From: JAXGQD01 sp964574395
Lineage (GTDB): Bacteria; Bacillota; Clostridia; Saccharofermentanales; Fastidiosipilaceae
Direction of reading: 5' to 3'
Assembly: GCA_964574395.1 (NCBI GenBank)
Contig: CAZNNL010000011.1
Span: 1-45,634, forward strand
DNA: 45,634 nucleotides
In this document: positions 17,758-25,408 of the stretch, piece after piece
How positions within the stretch are numbered: the stretch's first letter is position 1
How the letters are laid out: the number at the start of each line of letters is the position of its first letter
Position numbers and translations under genes: made by a program
The notes under the pieces: generated by a model
What the model was told of the DNA's origin: nothing
Databases searched by the model: none
The model's input: the letters and a program-made list of their open reading frames with translations, nothing else

Positions 17758-18552
17758 ATGAGAACCGCAATTATTACCGGAGCATCTTCGGGTTTGGGTA
17801 GAAGTTTTGCCAGACTATTAGTAGAAGCGCCTGCATATTTTGGTAGTGAATCCGCGATAGAAGAATTTTGGTTACTCGGAAGAAATGTGGCTGCTCTCGA
17901 TTCTCTTGTAGAAGAACTGCAAAGTAAAAGCAACTTGCGCTTTCGGACCTTTGTGTGTGATTTGCAAAACGTACAAGAATTGGAAGACTTTTGCCAAACG
18001 ATTGCAAGAGAAAAGCCTGACATTACTGTACTGGTTAATAATGCTGGTGGTGGGAAATTTGGAAGTTTTATGCATGTCCCTGTAGAGGAACAGATGACGA
18101 TGCTTGATGTCAATGTGAGAGCGTTGGTTAGACTGACACATGCAGCACTGCCTCGTATGCTAGTTGGGTCACGCTTGATCCAAATCGCTTCATCAGCTGG
18201 TTTCGGACCATTGCCAGGTATGGCAGTCTACAGTTCTAGTAAAGCGTTTGTGATTAATTTTTCCAGAGCCTTACGCAATGAAGTTAAGAGTAGGGGAATA
18301 GTCGTGACAACCGTTTGTCCCGGTGCCATCGAGACTGACTTTTTCACAAAGGCGAACGAATATGCGACTGTAGAGAGCCTCAGTAAAAAGTTCATGATTT
18401 CTAGTGCTGAGCAAGTTGCCACTAAAGCCTTGAAAGATGCCAAGCGCAAGAAAATCCTTTCTGTCTATAGCCTTCCCATCAAACTCTCACACTTCATGTG
18501 TAAAGTGCTTCCTCATCGTCTGGTCTCGTGGTTTTGGGGGAAAGCCTCGTAG
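17758..18552 (+). CDS. Short-chain dehydrogenase/reductase
   Basis: This NAD(P)-dependent oxidoreductase has a Rossmann fold and 264 residues. The cofactor motif TGASSGLG begins at about residue 7. NNAG lies at about 93-96, the catalytic Ser in ASSAGF, and the YSSSK (YxxxK) motif follows. PGAIETDF is the usual cofactor/substrate region. The C-terminus has a hydrophobic, basic tail (LSHFMCKVLPHRLVSWFWG), which may place it at the membrane as in DltE-like or 17-beta-HSD-like members. The substrate is unknown. GAGGG upstream serves as ribosome binding site. Gene order gives no clear partner; gpmA ends 115 bases upstream. Confidence 0.92.
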   Translation: MRTAIITGASSGLGRSFARLLVEAPAYFGSESAIEEFWLLGRNVAALDSLVEELQSKSNLRFRTFVCDLQNVQELEDFCQTIAREKPDITVLVNNAGGGKFGSFMHVPVEEQMTMLDVNVRALVRLTHAALPRMLVGSRLIQIASSAGFGPLPGMAVYSSSKAFVINFSRALRNEVKSRGIVVTTVCPGAIETDFFTKANEYATVESLSKKFMISSAEQVATKALKDAKRKKILSVYSLPIKLSHFMCKVLPHRLVSWFWGKAS

Positions 18553-18586
18553 TTTGTTCTGTAGGTTTATTCTTGGCCTTTTAATT

Positions 18587-18803
18587 TTGGCAAAATGCAG
18601 CTTGTACGATTCTATTGGCAAAAATGCAGCTTGTACGCCAAAAACTTGCTTTTGAAGGTAATTTTCGTCAAAAAAACAGCTTGTATGCCGTAAATGTGGG
18701 GCTTTCAGGCTAAACGAGACTTTTTCTTTCGCACAAGCTGATTTATTGTCAATTTTTAAGCGCTTTCTTCTGCACAGTCTCGCACAAGCTGTTTTTTTGC
18801 CAA
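18587..18803. repeat. Cluster of five ~23-bp repeats in two orientations
   Basis: Five copies of a unit close to TTGGCAAAAAAnCAGCTTGTnCG occur in the 280-bp space between two convergent genes. Direct copies lie at 18587-18608, 18615-18637 and 18665-18687. Inverted copies lie at 18730-18752 and 18781-18803. CAGCTTGT (or its complement) is invariant, and an A-tract precedes it in every copy. Spacings are irregular. Direct and inverted copies could pair into a long stem if transcribed, and on one strand each copy reads into a T-run. No protein can be read through the region. Confidence 0.75.
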
Positions 18804-18832
18804 TATTATTTAAAATTTTGGGGCACGCTATA

Positions 18833-20002
18833 CTAATAAACCATCATTCCCATATCGTTCAAATATGCTGAAAAATCAAGGTTCGTACTTCTTGACGTTT
18901 CTGAGTAAGTAAGACTGTAAAGTTCTTCGTTATCGCTGAGACTTTTGCTGGAGTGGGTGCTTTCATTTTTCGCAGCAATAATTGCTGGCCATACCTCATT
19001 TTCAAGCTGCTCTTTGGCATGGCTTCGACTGCCAAGCGGTAGCTGTGCGACAAAGGCGTCTAGAATTTCCTGCGTAGTCTTCATGTCTCTTATTAGTTTT
19101 TCATTAGGATTTGCCTTTGGTTTTTCATTTGAATCCTCAGCGCTAGAACACATTAATTGCAATGCATAACGAATTGAGTTTTCAGTCATAGCGTGAGAAT
19201 TAACAATCGGATGGTCCTTTGTGACATTGCTCCTTAAAGTACAGCCTAATTTTTGATTCTCAACCGTACGATTAATCACAATCGCGGGTTTCTCCTCCGG
19301 TATTAGCCCGTAAAGAAGGTGGTATGCGTAATCTGCTAAAGTCGCTGACCAGTCTGACGGAGAGCCTGATTGTGGGGGACTTAGCGAGAAGTAGAGCGTA
19401 GTCGTTTCATAATACTGACCTGCATTTTCCCCAAGGCTGACGTGCTTCAGTAGCTTACCTTCTACTTTTAGTTCCTTGGCAAGCTGTTTTTGTGTATCTG
19501 TCTTCCACTTAACCGTGTTGCTATCAAGCACGAACGCAGAGGAATAGTTAGAATCCTCACCTTGAGCGGTGTCACGCACCAGTGATATGAAGTCTTGCAG
19601 TTCGTCCTTGTCAACAGAGAAAGCCTCACTGATGAAGCTATAAAATTCAGCACTATTTTTCTCAAATACATCGTTTGGCAAAAGCACCTCACCCACTTGC
19701 CAAGCCTGCTTTATATGAATTCTGATATCTAATTTATCTGAAGTGGACTTTTCAGGAATGTTGGCACTGATTTCCAAACTCTTTTCATCATGCGTGGATT
19801 CGATGCTCCATTGGTACAGAAGAGGTTTTAATACATCTGTTTTGGCAGACAGATTTTCGAATTGAGAAATGACAGAACTCACTTCTTGGCTTGAAGATTT
19901 AGCAGTCGTTTCTGGAAAGAAGAAAAATGCATTCTCTTTGGCGCATGCATTTAACAAGAACACAAGTGCCAAAACAAGAACATAAGGACGAATCGCTTTC
20001 AT
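18833..20002 (-). CDS. Putative lipoprotein, function unknown
   Basis: I do not recognise this protein. The ATG at 20002 follows AGGAGG, giving 389 residues; an open extension to 20020 contains the site and is rejected. The N-terminus is a lipoprotein signal: MKAIRPYVLVLALVFLLNAC, with the lipobox LNAC at about residues 17-20. A Ser/Thr/Glu-rich stretch follows. The remainder is soluble and acidic, with no recognisable catalytic motif, and should be anchored outside the membrane. It lies 25 bases after mntP on the same strand, so it may be co-transcribed with the manganese exporter. Its 3' end faces the five-copy repeat cluster. Confidence 0.8.
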   Translation of the reverse strand: MKAIRPYVLVLALVFLLNACAKENAFFFFPETTAKSSSQEVSSVISQFENLSAKTDVLKPLLYQWSIESTHDEKSLEISANIPEKSTSDKLDIRIHIKQAWQVGEVLLPNDVFEKNSAEFYSFISEAFSVDKDELQDFISLVRDTAQGEDSNYSSAFVLDSNTVKWKTDTQKQLAKELKVEGKLLKHVSLGENAGQYYETTTLYFSLSPPQSGSPSDWSATLADYAYHLLYGLIPEEKPAIVINRTVENQKLGCTLRSNVTKDHPIVNSHAMTENSIRYALQLMCSSAEDSNEKPKANPNEKLIRDMKTTQEILDAFVAQLPLGSRSHAKEQLENEVWPAIIAAKNESTHSSKSLSDNEELYSLTYSETSRSTNLDFSAYLNDMGMMVY

Positions 20003-20027
20003 AGTATCCTCCTGATTCACTCAGCCT

Positions 20028-20591
20028 CTAAAACCAAAATCCCAGATGCTCAACGAGGATTTTTATGCCTATTAATATCAATAAAGCACCACCAATTAAT
20101 TCGGCAGGCTTCTTGAAATGCTCACCAAACTTTACGCCAACTATGACCCCGATAGCTGAAAGTGTCCCAGTAACAAGAGTGAAGGTGAGTGCGGCAGGTG
20201 CGATAGGTGTTTGTACGAGAGCGAAAGTCACACCGACCGCAAGCGCGTCAATACTCGTGGCAAAAGCCAAAAGGGCGATTTCTTTGACGCTTGAGCAGAT
20301 GTAAGGTGGGCATGCTTCGTTTTTTAAAGCTTCTTGGATCATTTTGCCACCAATAAATACTAAGAGAAAAAATGCAATCCAATGGTCATATGCAGTAATA
20401 TAATGTTCAAACTGGCTACCAAGAAACCAACCAATAACAGGCATCGCTCCTTGGAAAACACCAAAAAACAGTGCAATTAGAATCACGTCGCGCCAGACAA
20501 TTTTTCCGGCTTTCAGACCTTTACAAATCGCTGCGGCAAACGCATCCATGGACACGGCTATCGCGAGTAAGAACATTTGAAGATAATTCAT
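20028..20591 (-). CDS. mntP: Manganese efflux pump MntP
   Basis: MntP exports Mn(II) across the cytoplasmic membrane. The 187-residue protein has six hydrophobic segments and the two family motifs, SMDAFAAAICKG at about residues 14-25 and ATSIDALAVGV in the second half, whose aspartates are needed for transport in MntP. No manganese (yybP-ykoY) riboswitch can be present: only 30 bases separate it from the upstream threonine aldolase gene, with which it is probably co-transcribed. The ribosome binding site is weak. Confidence 0.94.
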   Translation of the reverse strand: MNYLQMFLLAIAVSMDAFAAAICKGLKAGKIVWRDVILIALFFGVFQGAMPVIGWFLGSQFEHYITAYDHWIAFFLLVFIGGKMIQEALKNEACPPYICSSVKEIALLAFATSIDALAVGVTFALVQTPIAPAALTFTLVTGTLSAIGVIVGVKFGEHFKKPAELIGGALLILIGIKILVEHLGFWF

Positions 20592-20621
20592 TAATTATTT
20601 TACTTTCTATTTATTATTCAT

Positions 20622-21647
20622 TTACAGCAGTTCGAGTAGTTTACTGATGTCTTCTGCTTGTGTCGCCCAACTCGTGGCAAAACGTACCACCGTATGATGT
20701 TCATCATATTTTGTAATAAAAGAAGTACTTACTTTTTTCGATAGTTCTTTTAGTGCTTCGTTTTCTACTACCACAAAAATTTGATTCGTTGGCGAATCTA
20801 TGTACAGCTTGTAGCCCTTAGCAAGCAAGCCTTCTCTCAAACGCTGTGCCTCGTAAATGGCATTACTTGCAATTTCTGTATATAGATTGTCGGTGAAAAG
20901 CGTATCAAATTGTAGGCCGAGCAGCCAGCCTTTGGCCAACACTGCACCATGCTGCTTGCTATGTGTGAAGAAGCCTTTTACAAGCTTGGGGTCAGGGAAA
21001 ACAACCGCTTCTCCGAAAAGCGCGCCAACTTTTGTTCCACCTATGTAAAAAACGTCCACCAGTTTGGCGATCTCTTTTAGACTTAGATCCGAGCCAAAAG
21101 CGGCGAGACCATAACCAAGCCTCGCTCCATCTAGAAATAGATAAAGATTATAACGCTTACAGGTTTGGTGCAAAGCCTCAAGTTCGGCTTTGGTGTAAAG
21201 CGTTCCTAGTTCGCTGGGGTGCGAAATATAGACTATACCTGGCTCTACCATGTGGTCAAAACTTTCGTCCGCGAGGAAATCTTGCATGTAGTTAGTGACT
21301 TGCTCAGCTGTGATTTTTCCGTTTTGATGCGGTAGGCTGAGCACTTTATGACCGCCTGCTTCGATGGCCCCAGCTTCGTGCTGGTTGATGTGGCCTGTAT
21401 CAGCCGAAATTACGCCCTGGTAGCTTCTTAGGAGTGCGTTGATGATGGTGGCGTTGGTTTGTGTGCCCCCTACTAGAAAGAAAACCTGAGCCTCTGGAAC
21501 ACCACAAGCTTGGCGAATCTTCTCGCGTGCTGAGGCGCTAATTTCATCGCTGCCGTAGCCAGCATGCTTTTGGAAGTTGGTCTCCTGTAATCGTTCTAGG
21601 ATTTTGGGGTGTGCACCCTCCATGTAGTCACTATCGAAACGCAGCAT
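20622..21647 (-). CDS. ltaE: L-threonine aldolase (low-specificity type)
   Basis: This PLP enzyme cleaves threonine or allo-threonine to glycine and acetaldehyde. The 341-residue product shows the fold-type I features. They are FLVGGTQTNATIINALL near the N-terminus, EAGAIEAGGHKV, the PLP-binding aspartate region LYLFLDGARLGYGLAAF, and the Schiff-base lysine in FYIGGTKVGALFGEA. AAGGAG precedes the ATG. As a glycine source it could feed the glycine cleavage genes at the right end of the window, though it is not adjacent. It is probably the first gene of a unit with mntP and the lipoprotein. Confidence 0.9.
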   Translation of the reverse strand: MLRFDSDYMEGAHPKILERLQETNFQKHAGYGSDEISASAREKIRQACGVPEAQVFFLVGGTQTNATIINALLRSYQGVISADTGHINQHEAGAIEAGGHKVLSLPHQNGKITAEQVTNYMQDFLADESFDHMVEPGIVYISHPSELGTLYTKAELEALHQTCKRYNLYLFLDGARLGYGLAAFGSDLSLKEIAKLVDVFYIGGTKVGALFGEAVVFPDPKLVKGFFTHSKQHGAVLAKGWLLGLQFDTLFTDNLYTEIASNAIYEAQRLREGLLAKGYKLYIDSPTNQIFVVVENEALKELSKKVSTSFITKYDEHHTVVRFATSWATQAEDISKLLELL

Positions 21648-21728
21648 ATTCGGCTCCTTGTTTTGGGTTTGCAGGGAACATTATAACACCCTTGGAGGGC
21701 TGCGGTGATAGCCTGAATTCTTGCTTTC

Positions 21729-22742
21729 TTACTCAGCAAATGCATCCAGTCCCATGTCAGTCAAAATCTGAACAAAAGTAGACATTTCGACAGCAGTAAA
21801 CATTTTCGGATTCTTTGAAAAGAGATAAGACTGATCAAGTAATTTGTATTTATTCTTAGCTAAAGGGTTGTAATTTAGTAGTTCAATTTGAAATTTGCGG
21901 GTCTGCCCCATGCTATGCGCAACGAAAAATTGACCGATGGAACGGATGTTTTCTTCTGAAGCAGTATGTTCGGGAATCAAAGGAATGCGCACTAAAAGCT
22001 CTGGAGTGGACATTTTCAGGAGATTAACAAAATTGGATTTAATCACAGCGTTGGAAACGCCAGTCCAGGCAATATGGTCTTTTTCATCAAAGGCTTTGAA
22101 GTCTGCAATGAGTAAATCAAGATGTGGAAGCAAAGTGGACAAGACTTCAGGTCTAACGTAAAGGCTTGTCTCTATGGCTGTATGAATGCCTTCTGCTTGG
22201 CAAGCTTGAAGAATCATGCGGTTGAATTCGTGTTGGAAACAAGGATCTCCGCCAGAAATGGTGACACCACCGCCCTCATGAAAGAAAGCACGGTCTTTGA
22301 GGATTTCTTCTAGTAGTTGACGAACTGTCATCTGTTGGCTATCGAAGGATAAGGCGAGGGCAGGACAAGCTTTTACACATTTGCCACACATATTGCAAAG
22401 TGAGCGGTCAATTTCTATCTTGTCATTTAGCATATGGATAGCTTTTTCTGGACAAACAGCGACACAAGTACCGCAACCTATACATTTGTCTTTGAAATAG
22501 AAAAGATGGCGCGAAAGTTCAATGCCTTCTGGATTTTGACACCAGAGACAACGCAATGGACAACCTTTTGTGAAAATAGTTGTGCGGATACCCGGTCCGT
22601 CGTGCGTCGAAAAACGACGCACATCAAAGACAGAACCGATTTTATCCCAGTCAATTGGCATATTGCTAGCAATGCCAAAATCTCCTGCTGCTAATGCGCC
22701 ACTTGCATCAGTGGTTTCTAACTTGCGTGGGCTGCTTGCCAT
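21729..22742 (-). CDS. Glycyl radical enzyme activase (radical SAM)
   Basis: This radical-SAM activase abstracts a hydrogen from the glycine of its partner enzyme, encoded directly upstream. With the ATG at 22742, which overlaps the partner's stop as TGATG, it has 337 residues. The SAM-cluster cysteines are 61, 65 and 68 in CPLRCLWC, after HDGPGIRTTIF. Two ferredoxin-type sites follow (CIGCGTCVAVCP and CNMCGKCVKACP), the usual insertion in activases of non-PFL glycyl radical enzymes. GGGVTISGGDP completes the family signature. The first 28 residues are an unusual Ala/Ser-rich extension; a start at Met28 is possible, but the best Shine-Dalgarno site is too distant from it. Confidence 0.94.
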   Translation of the reverse strand: MASSPRKLETTDASGALAAGDFGIASNMPIDWDKIGSVFDVRRFSTHDGPGIRTTIFTKGCPLRCLWCQNPEGIELSRHLFYFKDKCIGCGTCVAVCPEKAIHMLNDKIEIDRSLCNMCGKCVKACPALALSFDSQQMTVRQLLEEILKDRAFFHEGGGVTISGGDPCFQHEFNRMILQACQAEGIHTAIETSLYVRPEVLSTLLPHLDLLIADFKAFDEKDHIAWTGVSNAVIKSNFVNLLKMSTPELLVRIPLIPEHTASEENIRSIGQFFVAHSMGQTRKFQIELLNYNPLAKNKYKLLDQSYLFSKNPKMFTAVEMSTFVQILTDMGLDAFAE

Positions 22743-25144
22743 CAAAGTTCTCCGTAGCTAGTACGGGCAATGATTTCGTTCTGTAAATCGCCAGCTAGTT
22801 CAGTAAAGTAAGCAGTATAGCCTGCTACACGTACCGTGAGATTGCGATACTTTTCGGGCTCTTTTTGTGCAGCGTGCAAATCTTCCGGTCGAAGCACGTT
22901 AAATTGAATATGGGGGATATTTAAATCAACAAAAGTCTTGAGTAATAAGGCAAATTTCTCAATTCCTTCTTCAGTGAAGAACTCTGGGAGAAACTTCATA
23001 TTCAAGAGTGTGCCGTTGCTACCGTAATTCGCGTCTATTTTTGACACGGATTTTAGCACTGCAGTCGGTCCTTTGATATCGCGGCCGTAAACTGGAGACA
23101 TTCCGCCATCTGCGAGCGGTTCTCTCGATTTTCGACCGTCAGCACTAGCTCCGACATTTTGTCCCATGGGGACGTGAGCGGAAACCGTGTAAAGTCCCGT
23201 ATGGTAAGGGCCGCCTCTGAAATTCTTGTACTGTGTAAGATAGTTATTAAAATGTGCAATCCATTTACTGGCAATCAAATCGACTTTTTCTTCGTCATTT
23301 CCATATTTAGGAGCGTGATTGAGCAAGGTCAAGCGAAGGGGTTCTGCGTCTTTGAAATCTTCACGCAGAGCTTTGAGTAACTGTTCTTGGCTGATGCGTT
23401 TTTCGTTATAAACCAGTTTTTGAATTGCGCCAAGACTATCAGCGATGTTAGCACCTTGAATAATTTGGATACCAGAAAGATTGTATTTGGCACCACCAGC
23501 GGTGACATCACAAGCATTGGCTAAACAGTTGTCTATAACAGTAGACAAGAAGGGTGAAGGTAGCACTTGTTGATGTATACTCTCGACAACCTCGCATGCT
23601 TTAACCATCTTATCGATGAAGTATTCTACTTGTTTGGCCAAGGCATCTTCTAATGCGCTGTAAGTCTTGTAGTCAGTCAGGTTGCCCAGATCTAAACCAA
23701 TTTGTTCACCAGTCAGCATGCATACGCCATTGTTTAATGTAAGCTCCAAAGCTTTGAGTAAATTAAACATGGCGGCATCGCTCCAACCAAGGTTGTTGCC
23801 ACTGGTAGTCAATTCGACACAGCCGACAATTGCATAGTTTTTCGCATCTTGAGTTTCGATACCTTGATTTTCGAGAGCGGGAATGACAGCCTCATCGTTG
23901 AAGAATTGGGGCATTCCAGATCCTTTAGCCACGACACGAATACATTGCCTGACAAAATCCTTAGGAGAGTTTTTATGTAGCCTTGCCGATAGATTGGGCT
24001 GTGGTAAACCTAAATGTTCTTGAGCACGTAAAAAGATGTATGACAAATCATTTGTTGCATCGCTTCCATCTTTAAGTTGGCCACCGACAGCTAAGTTAAA
24101 GCCTATTGGGAAACCTGCGAAATATTTGGCGCTGTGTGAATTGCGTAAATAAACAATTTGGTTAAACTTCAACCAAAGACATTCGCTTATCTCCAGCGCG
24201 TCAGCTTCGTCAATTAAGCCCGCGTCTATGTCATGTTTATAGAATGGATACAGATATTGATCCGCACGACCGGGAGAGAAGGAGGAAGCATTGGATTCCA
24301 TATGCAAAATAACGTATAAGAACCAAGTTGCTTGAACAGCTTCATGGAAGCTTTCTGGAGCCTCTGTAGAAAGTTTTTCACAGATACGAGCAAGTTCTAA
24401 AAGATTATCACGATGTTCTGAGAATGCTGGGTCCGCTGCCATTTCATTTGCCAAATCAGCGTAACGCATAATAAATATGCTAGCACCTTCTAAAACTTCA
24501 ATAGTGCTTTGATAGAAAACTTTGTCATCTGACTGCTCAGTATTTTGGAGATATTCTTGAGCTTGCAACTTTAAGCCATGAGGGCCTAGTTTTAACCAGA
24601 GCTCCGTATCAGGGCAGATATGTCCTTGGGCATGGTCTTTTTGATTGATTTTTGCCACAGTAGAAATTTTGTTGATGCCGGAACCAGCAGTTTGGTTAAC
24701 GATATCTTCTAAGGCGTGCCCTTTCCAAAATGGCATAATCTTTTCGCGGAACAAGACAATGTCTTCGGGATGTACTTTGAATTTATCTTGGGGTCTGGTT
24801 TCTAGGCTTTCAATTTCTTTGTCTATCCAGGAAATACCAGATTCGGGGAAAACAACACCGCCGCGGACACCCTTCGTGCGGTTGCCGACAATCAGCTCCT
24901 CAGGCTCAATATGAATTTCAAGCTTTTCCAAAGCTGCTCTTAATGCAAGAGCACGCTTCATAATAACTGGCTTGCCTAGATTTTCTTGGTATACATCTGT
25001 GATGATAAGAGCTTGCTCGATTGACATGTAACGCTCTTCATCAAGCATTCTTTCTTTTAAAATATCTATTCTTTCGCTCTGTGGAAGATGAGCGATGCGT
25101 TCGACACTTAGATTTATGTTTTCTTTTGTAATTGTAGGATTCAT
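22742..25144 (-). CDS. Glycyl radical enzyme (PFL/diol dehydratase-like), substrate unknown
   Basis: This is an oxygen-sensitive radical enzyme of 800 residues, starting at ATG 25144 behind GGAGGT. The radical site is Gly775 in RVAGYTAYF. The thiyl cysteine is Cys442 in VGCVELTT. There is a single Cys, not the Cys-Cys pair of pyruvate formate-lyase, so PFL activity is unlikely. Glu444 and the Asp 12 residues later (GWSDAAMFN) match the spacing of the Glu435/Asp447 pair of clostridial glycerol dehydratase, which favours an eliminase or dehydratase. The pairing with a sugar-type ABC transporter suggests a polyol or sugar-derived substrate; this is inference. Close relatives include PFL-like proteins of unknown function. 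It is co-translated with its activase and divergent from the ROK-like gene. Confidence 0.93.
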   Translation of the reverse strand: MNPTITKENINLSVERIAHLPQSERIDILKERMLDEERYMSIEQALIITDVYQENLGKPVIMKRALALRAALEKLEIHIEPEELIVGNRTKGVRGGVVFPESGISWIDKEIESLETRPQDKFKVHPEDIVLFREKIMPFWKGHALEDIVNQTAGSGINKISTVAKINQKDHAQGHICPDTELWLKLGPHGLKLQAQEYLQNTEQSDDKVFYQSTIEVLEGASIFIMRYADLANEMAADPAFSEHRDNLLELARICEKLSTEAPESFHEAVQATWFLYVILHMESNASSFSPGRADQYLYPFYKHDIDAGLIDEADALEISECLWLKFNQIVYLRNSHSAKYFAGFPIGFNLAVGGQLKDGSDATNDLSYIFLRAQEHLGLPQPNLSARLHKNSPKDFVRQCIRVVAKGSGMPQFFNDEAVIPALENQGIETQDAKNYAIVGCVELTTSGNNLGWSDAAMFNLLKALELTLNNGVCMLTGEQIGLDLGNLTDYKTYSALEDALAKQVEYFIDKMVKACEVVESIHQQVLPSPFLSTVIDNCLANACDVTAGGAKYNLSGIQIIQGANIADSLGAIQKLVYNEKRISQEQLLKALREDFKDAEPLRLTLLNHAPKYGNDEEKVDLIASKWIAHFNNYLTQYKNFRGGPYHTGLYTVSAHVPMGQNVGASADGRKSREPLADGGMSPVYGRDIKGPTAVLKSVSKIDANYGSNGTLLNMKFLPEFFTEEGIEKFALLLKTFVDLNIPHIQFNVLRPEDLHAAQKEPEKYRNLTVRVAGYTAYFTELAGDLQNEIIARTSYGEL

Positions 25145-25248
25145 ATTGACCTCCGTGCAGTGCAAACTGGGAATATTTATGTTGTACGTTTATTTTAACT
25201 TAATCTACATAAATAACATCCGTTTATAGTTGCCAACAGTTGTCGAAA

Positions 25249-25315
25249 ACTGAACTAACGATAAGAGCTGTCTAAGCGCAAACACAGGACTTAACTTAAA
25301 ACAATATAGTTCAGT
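25249..25315. promoter_or_regulatory. Paired 9-bp half-sites in divergent GRE/ROK control region
   Basis: ACTGAACTA (25249-25257) and its exact complement TAGTTCAGT (25307-25315) are separated by 49 nt in the 264-bp divergent region. The right copy abuts TTGACA (25318-25323), a possible -35 of the ROK-like gene; a possible extended -10, TGcTAGTAT, is at 25365-25373. The sites could be bound by the AraC-type regulator encoded nearby. This is inference from position. Confidence 0.4.
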
Positions 25316-25408
25316 ATTTGACAAGTTATAGTCTCCAAAAGTCATTTATACATTACGCTAATTTTGCTAGTATAGACTCATAAATCAGCGTAACAGGAGA
25401 TTGGAAAA

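Noticed and set aside
18587..18803. CRISPR array
   Set aside because: Repeat orientation changes within the cluster, spacings are irregular, units are imperfect, and no cas gene is present.
20592..20621. Manganese riboswitch ahead of mntP
   Set aside because: Only 30 bases separate mntP from the upstream coding region, too few for the element.
22742..25144. Pyruvate formate-lyase
   Set aside because: The active site has a single Cys followed by Val-Glu rather than the adjacent Cys-Cys pair, and the activase has the ferredoxin insertion of non-PFL partners.
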